DNA from: Myxocyprinus asiaticus
Taxonomy: Eukaryota; Chordata; Actinopteri; Cypriniformes; Catostomidae
Direction: 5' to 3'
Assembly (NCBI RefSeq): GCF_019703515.2
Contig: NC_059373.1
Span: 19,492,281-19,556,280 of the forward strand
Length of the DNA stretch: 64,000 nt
Numbering within the stretch: position 1 is the stretch's first letter; each line of letters starts with the position of its first letter. The notes under the pieces are model-generated. The model saw nothing but the letters and a program-made list of their open reading frames with translations. It searched no databases and was not told the origin of the DNA. A program made the translations under genes and the position numbers. Shown one piece after another: positions 1 to 11,028 of the stretch.

Positions 1-274
1 TAAGCTGATGTTGAAAATATTTTGTGTTTCTCCAGCACTGTAGCTTTGGTTATGTTGTGGTAGTATACTCTTGCTTTCTGCTGCTTGACAATTAAGATCT
101 GACAATCTACTCCCTCCTAGAGGCTCCTTTTGAAGCCCTTCAAGCTGTGTGGGGGATAAACAAGACAGTTGAAAATGCACTGCATCTGCACAGACACACA
201 GCATATGCCAAAGATAATGAATAAGACCTGTGCAATCTGAATGGATGATTATTAAACCAAAATAAATAATCTAC

Positions 275-3200
275 CTGCTGGGAGAGGACCTTTGCCTGGC
301 TAGGGGTCAGGTGTAAACCAACATACGATTCCTGTAGCAAAATAAGGATGTATATTCACATCACCCTCCCTAAACCTAACTTCTACATTGAAATTTAAAC
401 GGGTAAAGGTTTTATTAAGTACAGATGAGGTGTGGCACTGCTATTCTGGATTACTAAAAACATGTTGGAGAAAATAACATGATTCTGAAAGCCAAAGCCC
501 TCACCTTGTTCAGTTGGAAACTCTTATCTTTCGAGCTTGGACTTGCTGCAATGATTTCCCTTTCCCCCAAACCTGATATCCTTGATCTCTCTGCTTGAGT
601 CTTGTTAAAATTAACCTTAGATTGTGGATTTGGTTGCTCCTGCATCTGCATACAGGCTCTTTGAGGGCGTTTCACTTGTGTGTTTGGGTAGCCATGTAGA
701 CCTGTCATTCGATTCCAGCTTTTCTCCTGATGTTGAGTGGGCAAAGATGTAGGCTGAAGTTGCTGTTGATGATGTTGGTGCTGTTGACCTTGGTATTGAC
801 CCTGTTGGCATGGTAACAGCCACTGGCTTGGGCACTGGTTCTGCTCCTTGTATAACTGATGATGCTGGAACTGTTGATTTGCTTGTGTGTACAGTTGATG
901 TTGTTGTTGCTGGGTAAGTGGTTGCTGTAATGTGTGTTGTCGCAGTGACTGTTGCTGAGCAAAATGTTGCAACTGCTGTTGATATTTAGTCTGTGGTTGT
1001 GAATGATGCTGCCGACTCTGTGTGTAATTGTGGTGCTGTGAATTAAACAGGTGTTGTTGTGTCTGACTATGTGTTTGTTGATGTTGTGGCTGGTGTTCAA
1101 GCTGTGAGTTTGTATGATCATGACTCCACTGTTCCATCTCTGGGATAGATTGATGCTGTGCCTCTGGCTGAAAATGCGTCCGAATTGGCTGATGGGACAT
1201 TGGTGGAGCAGTTTTCTGGTGCTGACTGCAGGGATATGCTGGCGGTTTTGTCTCCTTCAAAACTTTGTTAGAGTTGAAGAGTGGACCCTGTGAGAAAAAT
1301 TTCAAGCACATCAAAAACACGCGAGAGCAAGCTAGATAAATCATATCAAACAAGTAATAAAATAAGGATTTTGGCACTTACAATGGAAGTGAATGGGGCC
1401 AGTCCATAAACATTAAAATACACGCCGTTTTAAAAGTACAACCGCAAGACGTAAACATAAAAAACGTTATATGTGTAAAAAGTATGTGTTTTAGTCTGAT
1501 AAAATTACTCTGTGTAAAGTTATATATCCAAAATTATAACTCCGTTGTCATGATGACATAACACAGGTACATGATATCACACTAAACTTATGAAGAATAG
1601 AGATTTTGTCACACTGAAATAATCATGTTTAAACATAATATAACAGTTGCACCAAGTGGCTATATTTTTGAAACTGTGTGTATTTTAAATTTATGGACTG
1701 GCCCCATTCACTTCCATCCAGTAAGTGCCTTACTTTAACCACCATCTTTACTCTTTATTTATTTTTAATAAACAAGGGTTGATTTGAAATCGTTTTCTGT
1801 GATAATCAATAAAATATTGTCACAAATGCTGTCGACTGAGCTTAACTTGAATTGAACCTAAAACATTCCTATAAGACCTTCTAAGACTTGTTAATGCCAA
1901 TAAAATAAAAGCGGCAAAGTTTAAGATGGCTCTGAAGCAGAAATCTATTGACACTTGTTTGTTGCTTGCTTGTTTGTTTTTTAACGCCATGCCAGCTTCT
2001 ATGGCTTCTATTTTCATGGCAAAATCCAGGTTAGACTATAATAATAATAATAGGTAAAACAACTAAAAACCCATTAAAAATTAATTTACATACATGTGGC
2101 GTTTTATGTGGTACTAATTTAAGACATCCACAAACAATATTTATGACGTTCTTTATACTACTTAAGAGATTCTAAACTTTTAAAGGCCTTACATTTTGAA
2201 AAGCACATTTAAGAAATTTTAATACTTTTTAAAGGAATAATTCACTCAAAAAATGATAATTCTCTCATGATTTACTCACCCTCATGCCATCCCATATGTG
2301 TGACTTTCTACTGCAGAACAAAAATTAAGATTTTTAGAAGAATATCTCTGCTCTGTAGGTCCATACAATGCAAGTAAATGCTGACCAAAACTTTGAAGCT
2401 CCAAAAAGCACATAAAGGCTGCATAATGAATGATACATTTATGAATAAATGTTACATTTATATAGCGCTTTTCTGACACTACACTCAAAGCGCTATACAT
2501 AGTGAACAGGGGACTCTCCTCAACTACCACCAGTGTGCAGCATCCACCTGGATGATACAACAGCAGCCATAGTGCATCAGTACGCTCACCACACACCAGA
2601 TGTTGGTGGAGAGGAGAGAGTAGAGTGAAAGAGACAATTAACAGAAGGGGATTATTAGGAGGCCATGATTGATAATGGCCAATGGGGGTAACTTGGCCAG
2701 GACACACCCCTACTCTTTACGAGAAGTACCCTGGGATTTTTAACAACCACAGAAGAGTCAGGACCTCGGTTTAATGTGTCTATCTGAAGGATGGTGCCTT
2801 TTAACAGTATAGTGTCCCCGTCACTATACTGGGGCGTTAGGACCAACACAGACCAGCTTTCCCTAGGAGGTCTCCCATCCAGGTACTGACCAGGCTCAAC
2901 CCTGCTTAGCTTCAATGGGTAACCAGGCATGAGCTGCAGGATGTAATGGCTCCTGGCATAAAAGTAATCCATACGACTCCAGTGGTTTAATCAATGTCTT
3001 CTGAAGCAATATAATTGATTATCGACAAGCACAGACCAAAATGTAACTCCTTTTTCACTATACATCTTGCATTGCAGTCTCTATGTGATGTCACTTCCTA
3101 GTGATTTATGCATGCGCATTACGCTAGATGGTGCTAGGAAGTGCAATCGAGCCTGAAATCATGATCGCCAAGGAGACTACTGAAGTCAAGGTTTATAATG

Positions 3201-6200
3201 AAAAACAAGTTATTTTTTGGTGTGTTATAATCCAAAACCGATTAGAACATTTCCGAGGACATGGAGTCTTATGTATTACGTTTATGCTACCTTTTTGTGC
3301 TTTTTGGAGCTTCAAGTTTTGGTCACCATTCACTTGCATTGTATGGACCAACAGAGCTGAAATATTGTCCTAAAAATCTTGGTTTGTGTTCTGCAGAAGA
3401 AAGAAATTCATGCACATCTGGGATGTCATGAGAGCAAGTAAATGATGAGAGAATTGTCATCTTCGGGCGAACTATTCCTTTAAGGCAGGGCATCTCAACT
3501 ATGCTCCTGAAAGGCCTACACACCTGCCTTTCATTTTCAAGTAATCCTGAAGACCTTGATTAGCTTGTTCGGGTGTGTTTGATAAGGGTTGGGACTAAAC
3601 TCTGCAGAAAAGTGGCCCTCCAGGAGCAGAATTGAGAACCTGCAGACACCCTGTGATCAAATGTGATTTTCAATGTTAATCAAACTTGCCTGGGTTATAG
3701 AAGACAAGATTGGAGACACTGTGGGTGAAAACTGCTTTGGATGCTGCCAGCGGGACTCTCCACCACTGGGTACAATAAGTGGGCTGAGCTGGGCTCTCTT
3801 CCGTGATGGGGTGGCATGGGCATGGCCAGTTACACGTGGTGAACCAGAGAGAGAGGAGGAGGAGCAAGAGCGAGATACGCCAATTCCGCTGCTGTAACTG
3901 CAGTGACTGGCTGATGATTGGACAGACTGGTTACTTAGAGAAGAGCTACTAAGGGAGGACTGCAGGGACTGGTTGCTGGGCGATGACTGCAGGGAGGAGT
4001 TGCTAAGTGACAGACGTAAGGAAGTGGAGCTCAGAGAGCTGGGGAGGGAGTGGCTGCTGAGAGATGATTGGATGCTGGGACTGCTGAGTGAAGACTGGAG
4101 TAAAGGATTACTTAAACATGCCTGAAGAGATGATGACAGACCTAACAGAATGACGAAACATAGGGTTAGTTGTAGGAAACACTCCTGACTCTCCTTATTT
4201 AAGATAATTTGTGTTCACATTTGTGGAATAGTTTACTTATATTAAGCATCATTCCAAATGAACCATTTAGTTTGAAGCATAAATAGACAAACATCGGTCG
4301 GTCTACCACTGCTTTGTAATATGCATTAATGCAATCCATACATTGCCAGATTCGAACACATACTTGGTAAGTTAAAGTCAGCCATAATGTCAGGGTTTGT
4401 GGAAGTGCTACTCAGGTGATCTGTGCGGCTGTGAGATGTAGTGAAGATTTGGTGCTCAGAATCCTGGACTACAGAAAGCGCAGAAGGCAGATGGAGGCTG
4501 GACAGGTCTGGAAGAGAGCCGCTGGTACTGAGGGCCGATGGGACTGGAAGGGAAGAGACCTGGTGTTCAGGCAATGGGAAGTTGCTGGAGAGAAAAAGAA
4601 CAAAGAGTTGTCTATAGAAGAACAGGCAGAATTGTGATTAAAAAAAGCATAAAGACTAGTACTAAAAAGAAACTTACTGAACAACAGGTGTTTCACATCC
4701 TGATGATGTCATTAAGGATAACTAGGAATGATCATGCAATGAAGATAATCAGTCACTGGTTTTTCAAATAAAGACATTAGATACATAACAACAAAGTGAT
4801 ATAGATATGACAGAACTAATACCTTTATTTTGGGAGATGTTGTCTCCTCTTGAATATTTTCTTCAATCAGTGGCACTGGATGTGCATACATCCCTTAGAA
4901 TATTCAGTTCAATTGAAAAATTAACAATAGCAGACAAAACACAGATTAAATGATAAAAGCAAGTAATTGCAGACAAAATGTGAATATTTTTTTCATATGA
5001 TGTGAGGTTAGTAATGGTAGGACGTGAATGTTTACTGACTGATATTGCAGTCGACAAAATAAGAAGATAATGCAACATTGCAAAAGTTAAACTGACCACT
5101 GTGTCTGGCATGAGGATTCCGAATTTGGGCAGATTTCAGGCGGCCATCCAAGAGGGTGTTTCGCACACTGGTGTGGAGGGCTGAATCAGAGTTGGTTCTG
5201 AGTGGATGAACAGGATTAGAGAGTGACTGGCATTAACGGGGCAATGTGAGACTTAGATAACACTTCTAGAGCAATGTTCATTCCTAGAGCTGGAGCTATG
5301 AGAGCTCTAACAAATATAATTTTTGTACAATATATGCGCAAGAGCTGATCTTAGATCAGAAGTCGTATGAAACACTCGCGAGTTCTGTTTACCTATTTAG
5401 AGTTGACAGAGGAAGATGGACCATCTGGCTCTTCTCAGTGGCAGAACAACTGGACCAATTTCTGTTGGAGCTGAGATGAGCATCACCCAAAAAAAAAAAC
5501 ACTTAATACCCAAAGTACTAGTGCAAAAGCTAAGGGACAAATTCATCAGCACATCTGACACCATTGTGGTTTACCAAACACAAGATTACTTGGACCTATA
5601 AATAAGTTGGATGTGGTGGTTTTGTGCACTTTCTTTTTAACCTTACCTTCTCCAGGTAGGACCTCGAGGTGGAGACAAGTGGGAAGAGAGATAGGGAGCA
5701 CTATCACACTGTGAGATGAAGTTAAGGCTTAACAATAGTGAATTTAGGGTTCCCACACCATTTGACCAACAAATTTACAGAACATGACTTTGCCAGTCGT
5801 TAATTGATTTTATAGAGATTGATGGAGAGGATTTCCATCTCAGGTTGTTTGTATATCTGGTAAGAGATAATACATAACTATAATACATATAAATATATAT
5901 TCACTATAGACATTTCCATGACTTCTCCAGACTTGTAAATCACAATTTTAAAATGTATATTTCCTGGAGCCATGTGAATTATTATACATTTAAACATGCT
6001 ATAAAACATACTGTTCTTTGTATAAAATCATTTATCAGTATAGTAGACCAAAGCAACAAAACGACTAAGATGAGAGTTATCAAAGACTGTATAGCCTAGG
6101 ATGGACCACTTGTATTAAAATTAATGGGAGAAATTGGAATGCACAATATGTCAGATGTCCCGCCTTACAGGTAAAAGAAGAGCAAATCATCTTTTAGATA

Positions 6201-7930
6201 CAGACATCGCCTGTCAGTCAACTCGAGAAAGCGCATGCACATTAGTTGGACCAACTGAGCAAAAGAAGCACAATTTATGACACATTTGTTGTCAGATTTC
6301 ACTGCTGATTTTACATATGTTTTTTTATCATAATCTTGACCATCCATTTTTGGGGATTTTGGTCTTTCCCAATTTACTGTAAGTAGATAGGAGCTGTTCT
6401 TTTATGTCGCTTGTATCCACAGAAGATAGCTGCCTGGGAGCATTCCGCCACCAAGTGAAATTACTTGCCTTGAAATGGACTTTGGAGTTGTGGAGGTCAG
6501 GGTCAGAAATTTACAAGGGCTCAGGGCAATATTTGGGGGCTACAAATTCTTGCTAATGAATTCCTCTATTTTTTCTATATTTGTAACATCAAATATATTT
6601 CTTAATATAATATAATTCTGTTCTAAGCCTATACCTATACTCCTCATCGCATCAAATTATTTAAAGTTAATTTAAAATTCATTGGTAACCGCTTATATGA
6701 TTATTTGGATTGAACATGTATTTTCAAATTGATTCAAGTATTACACATAAAACAATAATGTCCTAATATGTCATATTTTGTATGGTAAGAAAAAAAAATG
6801 TTTAACCCTAACAGATGCAGTGTGTAGCTTCTCATTTCTTATACAACCATGTCAGAAAATGTATCCCATGGTTGTGGAAAAGATGTTACTGTGTTTCAGA
6901 GGGGCAAATGATTAGCCTACATCAAGCAAAGAAAACAACTAAGGAGATTGCTGAAATCACTGGAATTGGGTTAAGAACTGTCCAACGCATTATTACACCA
7001 GGAAGCATAGTGGTGAACCATCAGCTTCACGGAAGAAATACGGTCAGAAAAAAATCTTGAATGATCGTGATCGGAGAGCACTAAAACGTTTGAAGTCACA
7101 TCGTAAAACATCGACAGTAGAGGTCACGGCTATGTTTAATAGTGAAAGTGAGAGCATTTCCACACGCATAATGTGATGAGAACTTACAGGATTGGGACTA
7201 AACAGCTGTGTGGCCACAAGAAAGCTACTTGTTAGTGAGGCTAATCGAAAAAACTTCAATTTGCAAGGGAGCATAAAGATTGGACTGTGGAGCAATGAAA
7301 AATGGTCATGTGGTCTGATGAGTCCAGATTTACCCTATTCCAAAGCGATGGACACGTCAGGGTAAGAAGAGAAGCGCATGAAGCAATGCACCCATCATGC
7401 ATAGTGCCCACTGTACAAGCCTCTGGAGGCAGTGTTATGATCTGGGGTTGCTTCAGTGGGTCAGGTGTAGGCTCAGCAATGTTATGCGGCAATAAAATGA
7501 AGTCAGCTGACTTCAAAAATGTACTGAATGACCAGGTTATCCCATCAATGGATTTTTTTCTTCCTTGACAGCACAGGCATATTCCAGGACGACAATGCCA
7601 AGATTCATCAGGCTCAAATTGTGAAAGAGTGGTTCAGGGAGCATGAAGAATCATTTTCACACATGAATTGGACACCACAGAGTCCTGACCTTAACCCCAA
7701 CGATAGTCTTTGAGATGTGCTGGAGAAGACTTTACAGAGTGGTTCGACTCTCCTGTCATCAGTACAAGATCTCGGCCAAAAATTAATACAACTCTGGACG
7801 GAAATAAATGTTGTGACGTTGCATAAGTTTGTTGAAACAATGCCACGACAAATGTGCACCGTAATCAAAGCTAAAGGCGGTCCAACGAAATATTAGAGTA
7901 AGCAACTTTTTTTTGGGCCAGGCAGTGTAT

Positions 7931-7989
<59 letters not shown>

Positions 7990-9359
7990 GGGGGGGGGGG
8001 GGGGGGCGATGGACAACTGGCCCAGACTGGATTGGGGGGGGGGGGGGGTGCACAGAAAGGCTGTTCCATATTGTAGAGTGCATCTAAATGCGTTCAGCGG
8101 GAGATGTGGATATAAACACGGAGACAGTGCGCAAAAGGGAAAGCCAACAGTGTAGCGCAAGTTGATGAAATAACTGTATGCAACCCCCCCCCCCCATATA
8201 ACTACTCTAAACAGATATTACTGAAGTATGGATACATGTCTCCTGTGTGATCTGGCCAGAGGACTGGGCTGTATGTCTCTGTACCCTTCATCTGCCTCTA
8301 GGAGCTGCTGAGTGAGATAAATTGGGTCTGAGTTGCAAGGAAACTGTAAATGTATGAAAAAAAAAAAACACATTATTTCTAATAGAGAGACCTGACATGA
8401 AAAAAAAAAAAAAAACTATTATTCACCTCCTTTCTCCACTATTTAAATTGGAAAAGATTATAATAATATTACTCTAAATACACCAAAACCATCACCTGGG
8501 TCTCTGTGGAGCATCTTGAAATCTGGTTGACATTTGGCAGCGATCCTCCATAGTATGGGACCGTGCCTCTGGTTTGACGAACTCTCTCAGCCTGAACCTG
8601 TGGAGGGAATGGTGGCTACTGGTCACAGAAACATAAAAACTAAATCCACCACCACCACCACTGAGTATAAGCCAAATCTCATCAAGCACTCCAGAGGCCA
8701 ACATTTACCCTCAGGACCACCGGGAAACAAAGCCTGTTGCATCATAATTTAAAACAGGCACTGTATCTGGGATTTACAAATCATTTCGCTTCAGTCTGCA
8801 ACGCTAATTTGAAATAGAGACTAGATGGTTGACTGACAAGGTGCTATTTATGTGTATTGGCATAATCACTGTGGACTTGCTGAATCACGTCCATATAAGT
8901 ATACTAAAAGGCTTAATTCGAGCTTCTCTTGGTACCTAAATGTATTATAAAACAATTTATTTTATTTCCATTCGTTTATCTTTTTCCTGAATCCTTCTTA
9001 CTTCTTTCTAAGAAATGATTGTAGCTGTACCTTAAGCTGTTATGTTGACAGAAGGCAAACAACAGCTAAAAGTTTCAACAGTCCACTCAGCTAGCCTTAT
9101 CACAACTTCTTAAGTCTTATATGACATCTGTTGTAAATGAGCCGAAAGTGAGGCCTGACACGTCCTGTGCTGTGGCTGGACTCACCCTGATGGAAGTTAT
9201 GTCCATCATAACCTCTCGGAAAGCGGCTGTATCTTTAGCTTGCCGCTGAGTGTGCAGGGCGATTTTCTCGCTGAATTTACGAAGATTGCAGCCGCCAGGT
9301 ACTGATCCTGCTCCGGGCCCCTGCCCGTTACCTATCTCCCCAGTGCTAGTGCCTGACAT
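275..9359 (-). CDS. crtc2: CREB-regulated transcription coactivator, crtc2-like (3' end beyond window)
   Basis: TORC-family coactivator that binds the bZIP domain of CREB in the nucleus and is held in the cytoplasm when phosphorylated by SIK/AMPK kinases. Exons read 5' to 3': 9359-9186, 8597-8496, about 8307-8222 (weak), 5708-5647, 5470-5393, 5197-5097, 4875-4823, 4721-4678, 4584-4364, 4141-3690, 1287-505, 331-275. Codon phase agrees at every junction from 5708 onward; one exon between 8222 and 5708 is probably missed. Exon 1 has the CREB-binding coiled coil ([14 protein letters not shown]), exon 2 has [12 protein letters not shown], exons 5-6 the SIK site [10 protein letters not shown], exon 9 [12 protein letters not shown], and exon 10 [15 protein letters not shown]. 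Exon 10 is built of Ser-Leu repeats and exon 11 is very rich in Gln and His. The C-terminal transactivation domain lies off the left edge. Family is secure. The MMDI end of exon 1, the VPLIEEN segment and the Ser repeat favour crtc2 over crtc1/3. An ATG two codons upstream (9365) is also in frame. Confidence 0.85.
1371..1876. repeat. Palindromic DNA element (MITE-like) in crtc2 intron
   Basis: Two arms of about 38 bp are inverted copies of each other: GAAGTGAATGGGGCCAGTCC near 1385 and its complement near 1700. A further right flank to about 1876 matches the outer part of an abundant cyprinid palindromic repeat; the left outer arm is missing. It ends within about 100 bp of the splice acceptor of the Gln-rich crtc2 exon (1287). 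A second, interrupted copy of the family is at 59499-60228. Confidence 0.6.
2229..3483. mobile_element. TTAA-flanked palindromic MITE, copy 1 (interrupted by a SINE)
   Basis: Termini TTAAAGGAATAATTC and, inverted, GAACTATTCCTTTAA, with TTAA at both edges. The inside arms are the widespread block of cyprinid repeats that reads CTCATGCCATCCCA followed by CTGCAGAACA. Similar copies lie at 34315-34981, 44319-44885 and 62086-62345. I believe this resembles the Angel group of inverted-repeat elements, but the name is from memory. It sits in the crtc2 intron between the exons at 3690 and 1287 and is split by a SINE3 at 2427-2955. Confidence 0.7.
2427..2955 (-). mobile_element. SINE3-type retroposon (5S rRNA-derived)
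   Basis: Read on the minus strand, the 5' part contains GAAGCTAAGCAGGGTTGAGC, then TCAGTACCTGGATGGGAGAC, which matches the internal promoter half of 5S rRNA. The 3' part contains the tail AGCGCTATATAAATG near 2460. It is flanked by a 6-bp duplication GCATAA (2421-2426 and 2956-2961) and interrupts the MITE at 2229-3483. This is a pol III SINE of the zebrafish SINE3 type, not a 5S gene, because the rest of the 5S sequence is absent. Confidence 0.8.
3484..3645. repeat. Short dispersed palindromic repeat
   Basis: One arm reads CTCCTGAAAGGCC near 3503 and the complementary arm reads GGCCCTCCAGGAGCAG near 3610; the sequence between is a known cyprinid non-autonomous DNA repeat pattern (CTTGATTAGCTTGTTCGGGT). 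It abuts the TTAA edge of the preceding MITE. Confidence 0.55.
6815..7927 (+). pseudogene. Decayed Tc1-like transposon with broken transposase
   Basis: Translation in shifting frames gives Tc1 transposase pieces: a helix-turn-helix start ([15 protein letters not shown]), WTVEQ followed by [12 protein letters not shown] (first catalytic Asp), the [14 protein letters not shown] block, [12 protein letters not shown] (second Asp) and [10 protein letters not shown], where the expected catalytic Glu region is mutated. The remnant ends with [13 protein letters not shown] sequence and a stop near 7894. The right terminal repeat ends in CCAGGCAGTG followed by TA at 7928. Frameshifts and stops make it dead, and no left terminus is visible. 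It lies in the crtc2 intron between 8222 and 5708. Confidence 0.85.
7933..8048. repeat. Compound (TA)n-(CA)n-(G)n tract
   Basis: A (TA)n run begins right after the Tc1 terminus, followed by (CA)n, an 18-base G run and, after a short spacer, a second G run. These are simple-sequence tracts with no coding value; reading frames through them are artefacts. Confidence 0.9.
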
Positions 9360-10340
9360 ATGCATTATTTCGTAAAATATTACAAAATAGACTGTCTTAC
9401 TCGGACAGAGTTCGCTAAGTGACCCAAGAAGCAACACTTTTGACAACGGTGAGTGATGCCTTATGGGTAAAGTAGTCCTGAATGATGTAGTAAACATCGT
9501 TGCTGAGCACACGCCCAACCACTGTCGAGATGGAAAAAAACAACTCTGGTATTTTGGGAAACGTAGTTTATGCCACTTGAACGACTAACTTTTACTCTAA
9601 AATATGTTCCATGAAGTACAATAACGATACAATTTTACATGCTGAAATGGCACTTGATCATATCAGATTTTATATAAATGTGCTTTTATATGGGTTTAAT
9701 TAGTATTATCAATATATATATATTAATGTAGCCTAATTGAAGACTATTTTTACATTTTAGGTTTAAAACCTTATTCAGAGTGTTGCAAATTACATTTTTG
9801 ACAGGAATGAAAACGAAGCTGTGAGGGAAAAGTCTCTTCAGTGTCAGGCACAGTTTTCATAACTTGCATTTTCTATTTTTTATTTATTATTATTATTATT
9901 GTTGTTGTTGTTGTTGTTGGTCATCTGATTTTTTTAAATGATATTTTTCAACGTTTTGTCAACTGAACAATCAACACCAATTTAAACAACACTACAACCC
10001 ATTGTAGAGACTGTATTTTAATCCCACACAGTCTCATTTTCATTCCCGTCAAAAAAAAAAAAAAAAAAAAAAAAATGGCGCTACTCTGAATAAGGTTTAT
10101 TTAGGATAAAATGCACTTGTTGATATAAGGGCCTGCATTTCGGTTTTGGCTCAGGGCAGCTTTGTGATATTTTGGACGACGAAAACATTCCCAATTTAAA
10201 CAATTTAAGAAATAGTCATGAAATATTCCAAATTCTGTACGGACTACAACATGGTTCCCCATAAAACTACAATTTCCGTTTAACCAATGACGAGCCAAGT
10301 CTGTCGATTTACTTCCGTTACGTAGAAGCGGCAACGAAAC
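9360..10340. promoter_or_regulatory. Divergent upstream region shared by crtc2 and chrac1
   Basis: The start codons of crtc2 (minus, 9359) and chrac1 (plus, 10341) are about 980 bp apart in head-to-head orientation, so both promoters must lie here. No TATA box is obvious near either start. Much of the centre is a MITE (9758-10106) plus an A run at 10051-10074. Confidence 0.6.
9758..10106. mobile_element. MITE in the crtc2-chrac1 divergent promoter
   Basis: Inverted terminal repeats: AAAACCTTATTCAGAGT (9765-9781) and ACTCTGAATAAGGTTTAT (10083-10100). A second inner inverted pair is TTTTTGACAGGAATGAAAAC near 9796 and its complement ending in CCGTCAAAAA near 10050. A possible 6-bp target duplication TTTAGG flanks both ends. 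It has no coding capacity. It separates the two start codons, so it must have inserted between the two promoters or into one of them. Confidence 0.65.
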
Positions 10341-11028
10341 ATGTCTGAGAAAAACATGGAGAAAGTTGATCGTGCCACAAACAGTAAAAACATGTCTCTA
10401 CCTATGTCCAGGGTGCGATTGATTATGAAGAGCTCACCTGATGTGTCCTTTATCAACCAGGACGCACTTTTCTTGACAACAAAAGCAACGGTAATTTGAT
10501 GTATTATTTATGAATGGTCTGTAGCCAGGCTAACTGCTTATCCAGCTAACTTTTGTTAAAAGGTTTTTGTGTGTGTCACCAGTTACCTATTCTTTTTAAG
10601 ACAGCGTATATATTGCAAATTGCATGTTAAATGTTACAGATAATTTGTCAACTCGTTAATATAACTGTATTCCGCTGACATATTTATGCATGATACTTAT
10701 GTACAGTATGTATTACCTTCATTATTTACCAACAGGAGCTTTTTGTCCAGTACTTGACTGAGGCCTCATATAAAAATGGGTCCGGTAAAGACACAAACAC
10801 ACTGTCATACAGTGATCTGGCTCATACAGCAGAGGAGACAGAGACATTTCAGTTTCTTACTGGTGAGTGCTGGCCATAACGGCAAACACCATTTAAACTA
10901 AATGAACAGACGTAAACATCCTTTTTTCTCTTTTCTATTTTAAAGATATCCTTCCAAAGAAAATCTTGGCCAGAGATTATCTGAAGACATTGGAGGAAAT
11001 GGAAAAAGATGACGACGACAACCAGTAA
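10341..11028 (+). CDS. chrac1: CHRAC1, chromatin accessibility complex subunit 1
   Basis: Histone-fold protein (CHRAC15) that pairs with POLE3 (CHRAC17) in the ISWI-containing CHRAC nucleosome-sliding complex. Three exons: 10341-10490, 10736-10862, 10946-11028, giving 119 aa with phases 0 and 1 at the junctions and canonical GT/AG sites. Recognised by SRVRLIMKSSPDVS, then KATELFVQYLTE, LSYSDLAHTAEETETFQFL and DILPKKILARDYL, which follow the mammalian protein through the whole histone fold. The acidic C-terminal tail (EKDDDDNQ) is shorter than in human. Candidate polyadenylation signals AATAAA are at 11461, 11504 and 11779. It is tail-to-tail with the secreted-protein gene on its right. Confidence 0.95.

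Noticed and set aside
617..1121. Alternative-frame proteins overlapping the Gln-rich exon
   Set aside because: They are shadows of the crtc2 frame, which alone continues CRTC sequence at both splice junctions.
2880..2930. 5S rRNA gene on the minus strand
   Set aside because: Only the middle and 3' half of a 5S-like sequence is present, fused to a SINE3 tail and flanked by a target duplication; it is a retroposon.
4680..4771. Plus-strand 77-aa frame near 4538-4771
   Set aside because: Antisense to crtc2 exons 4721-4678 and 4584-4364, with no independent support.
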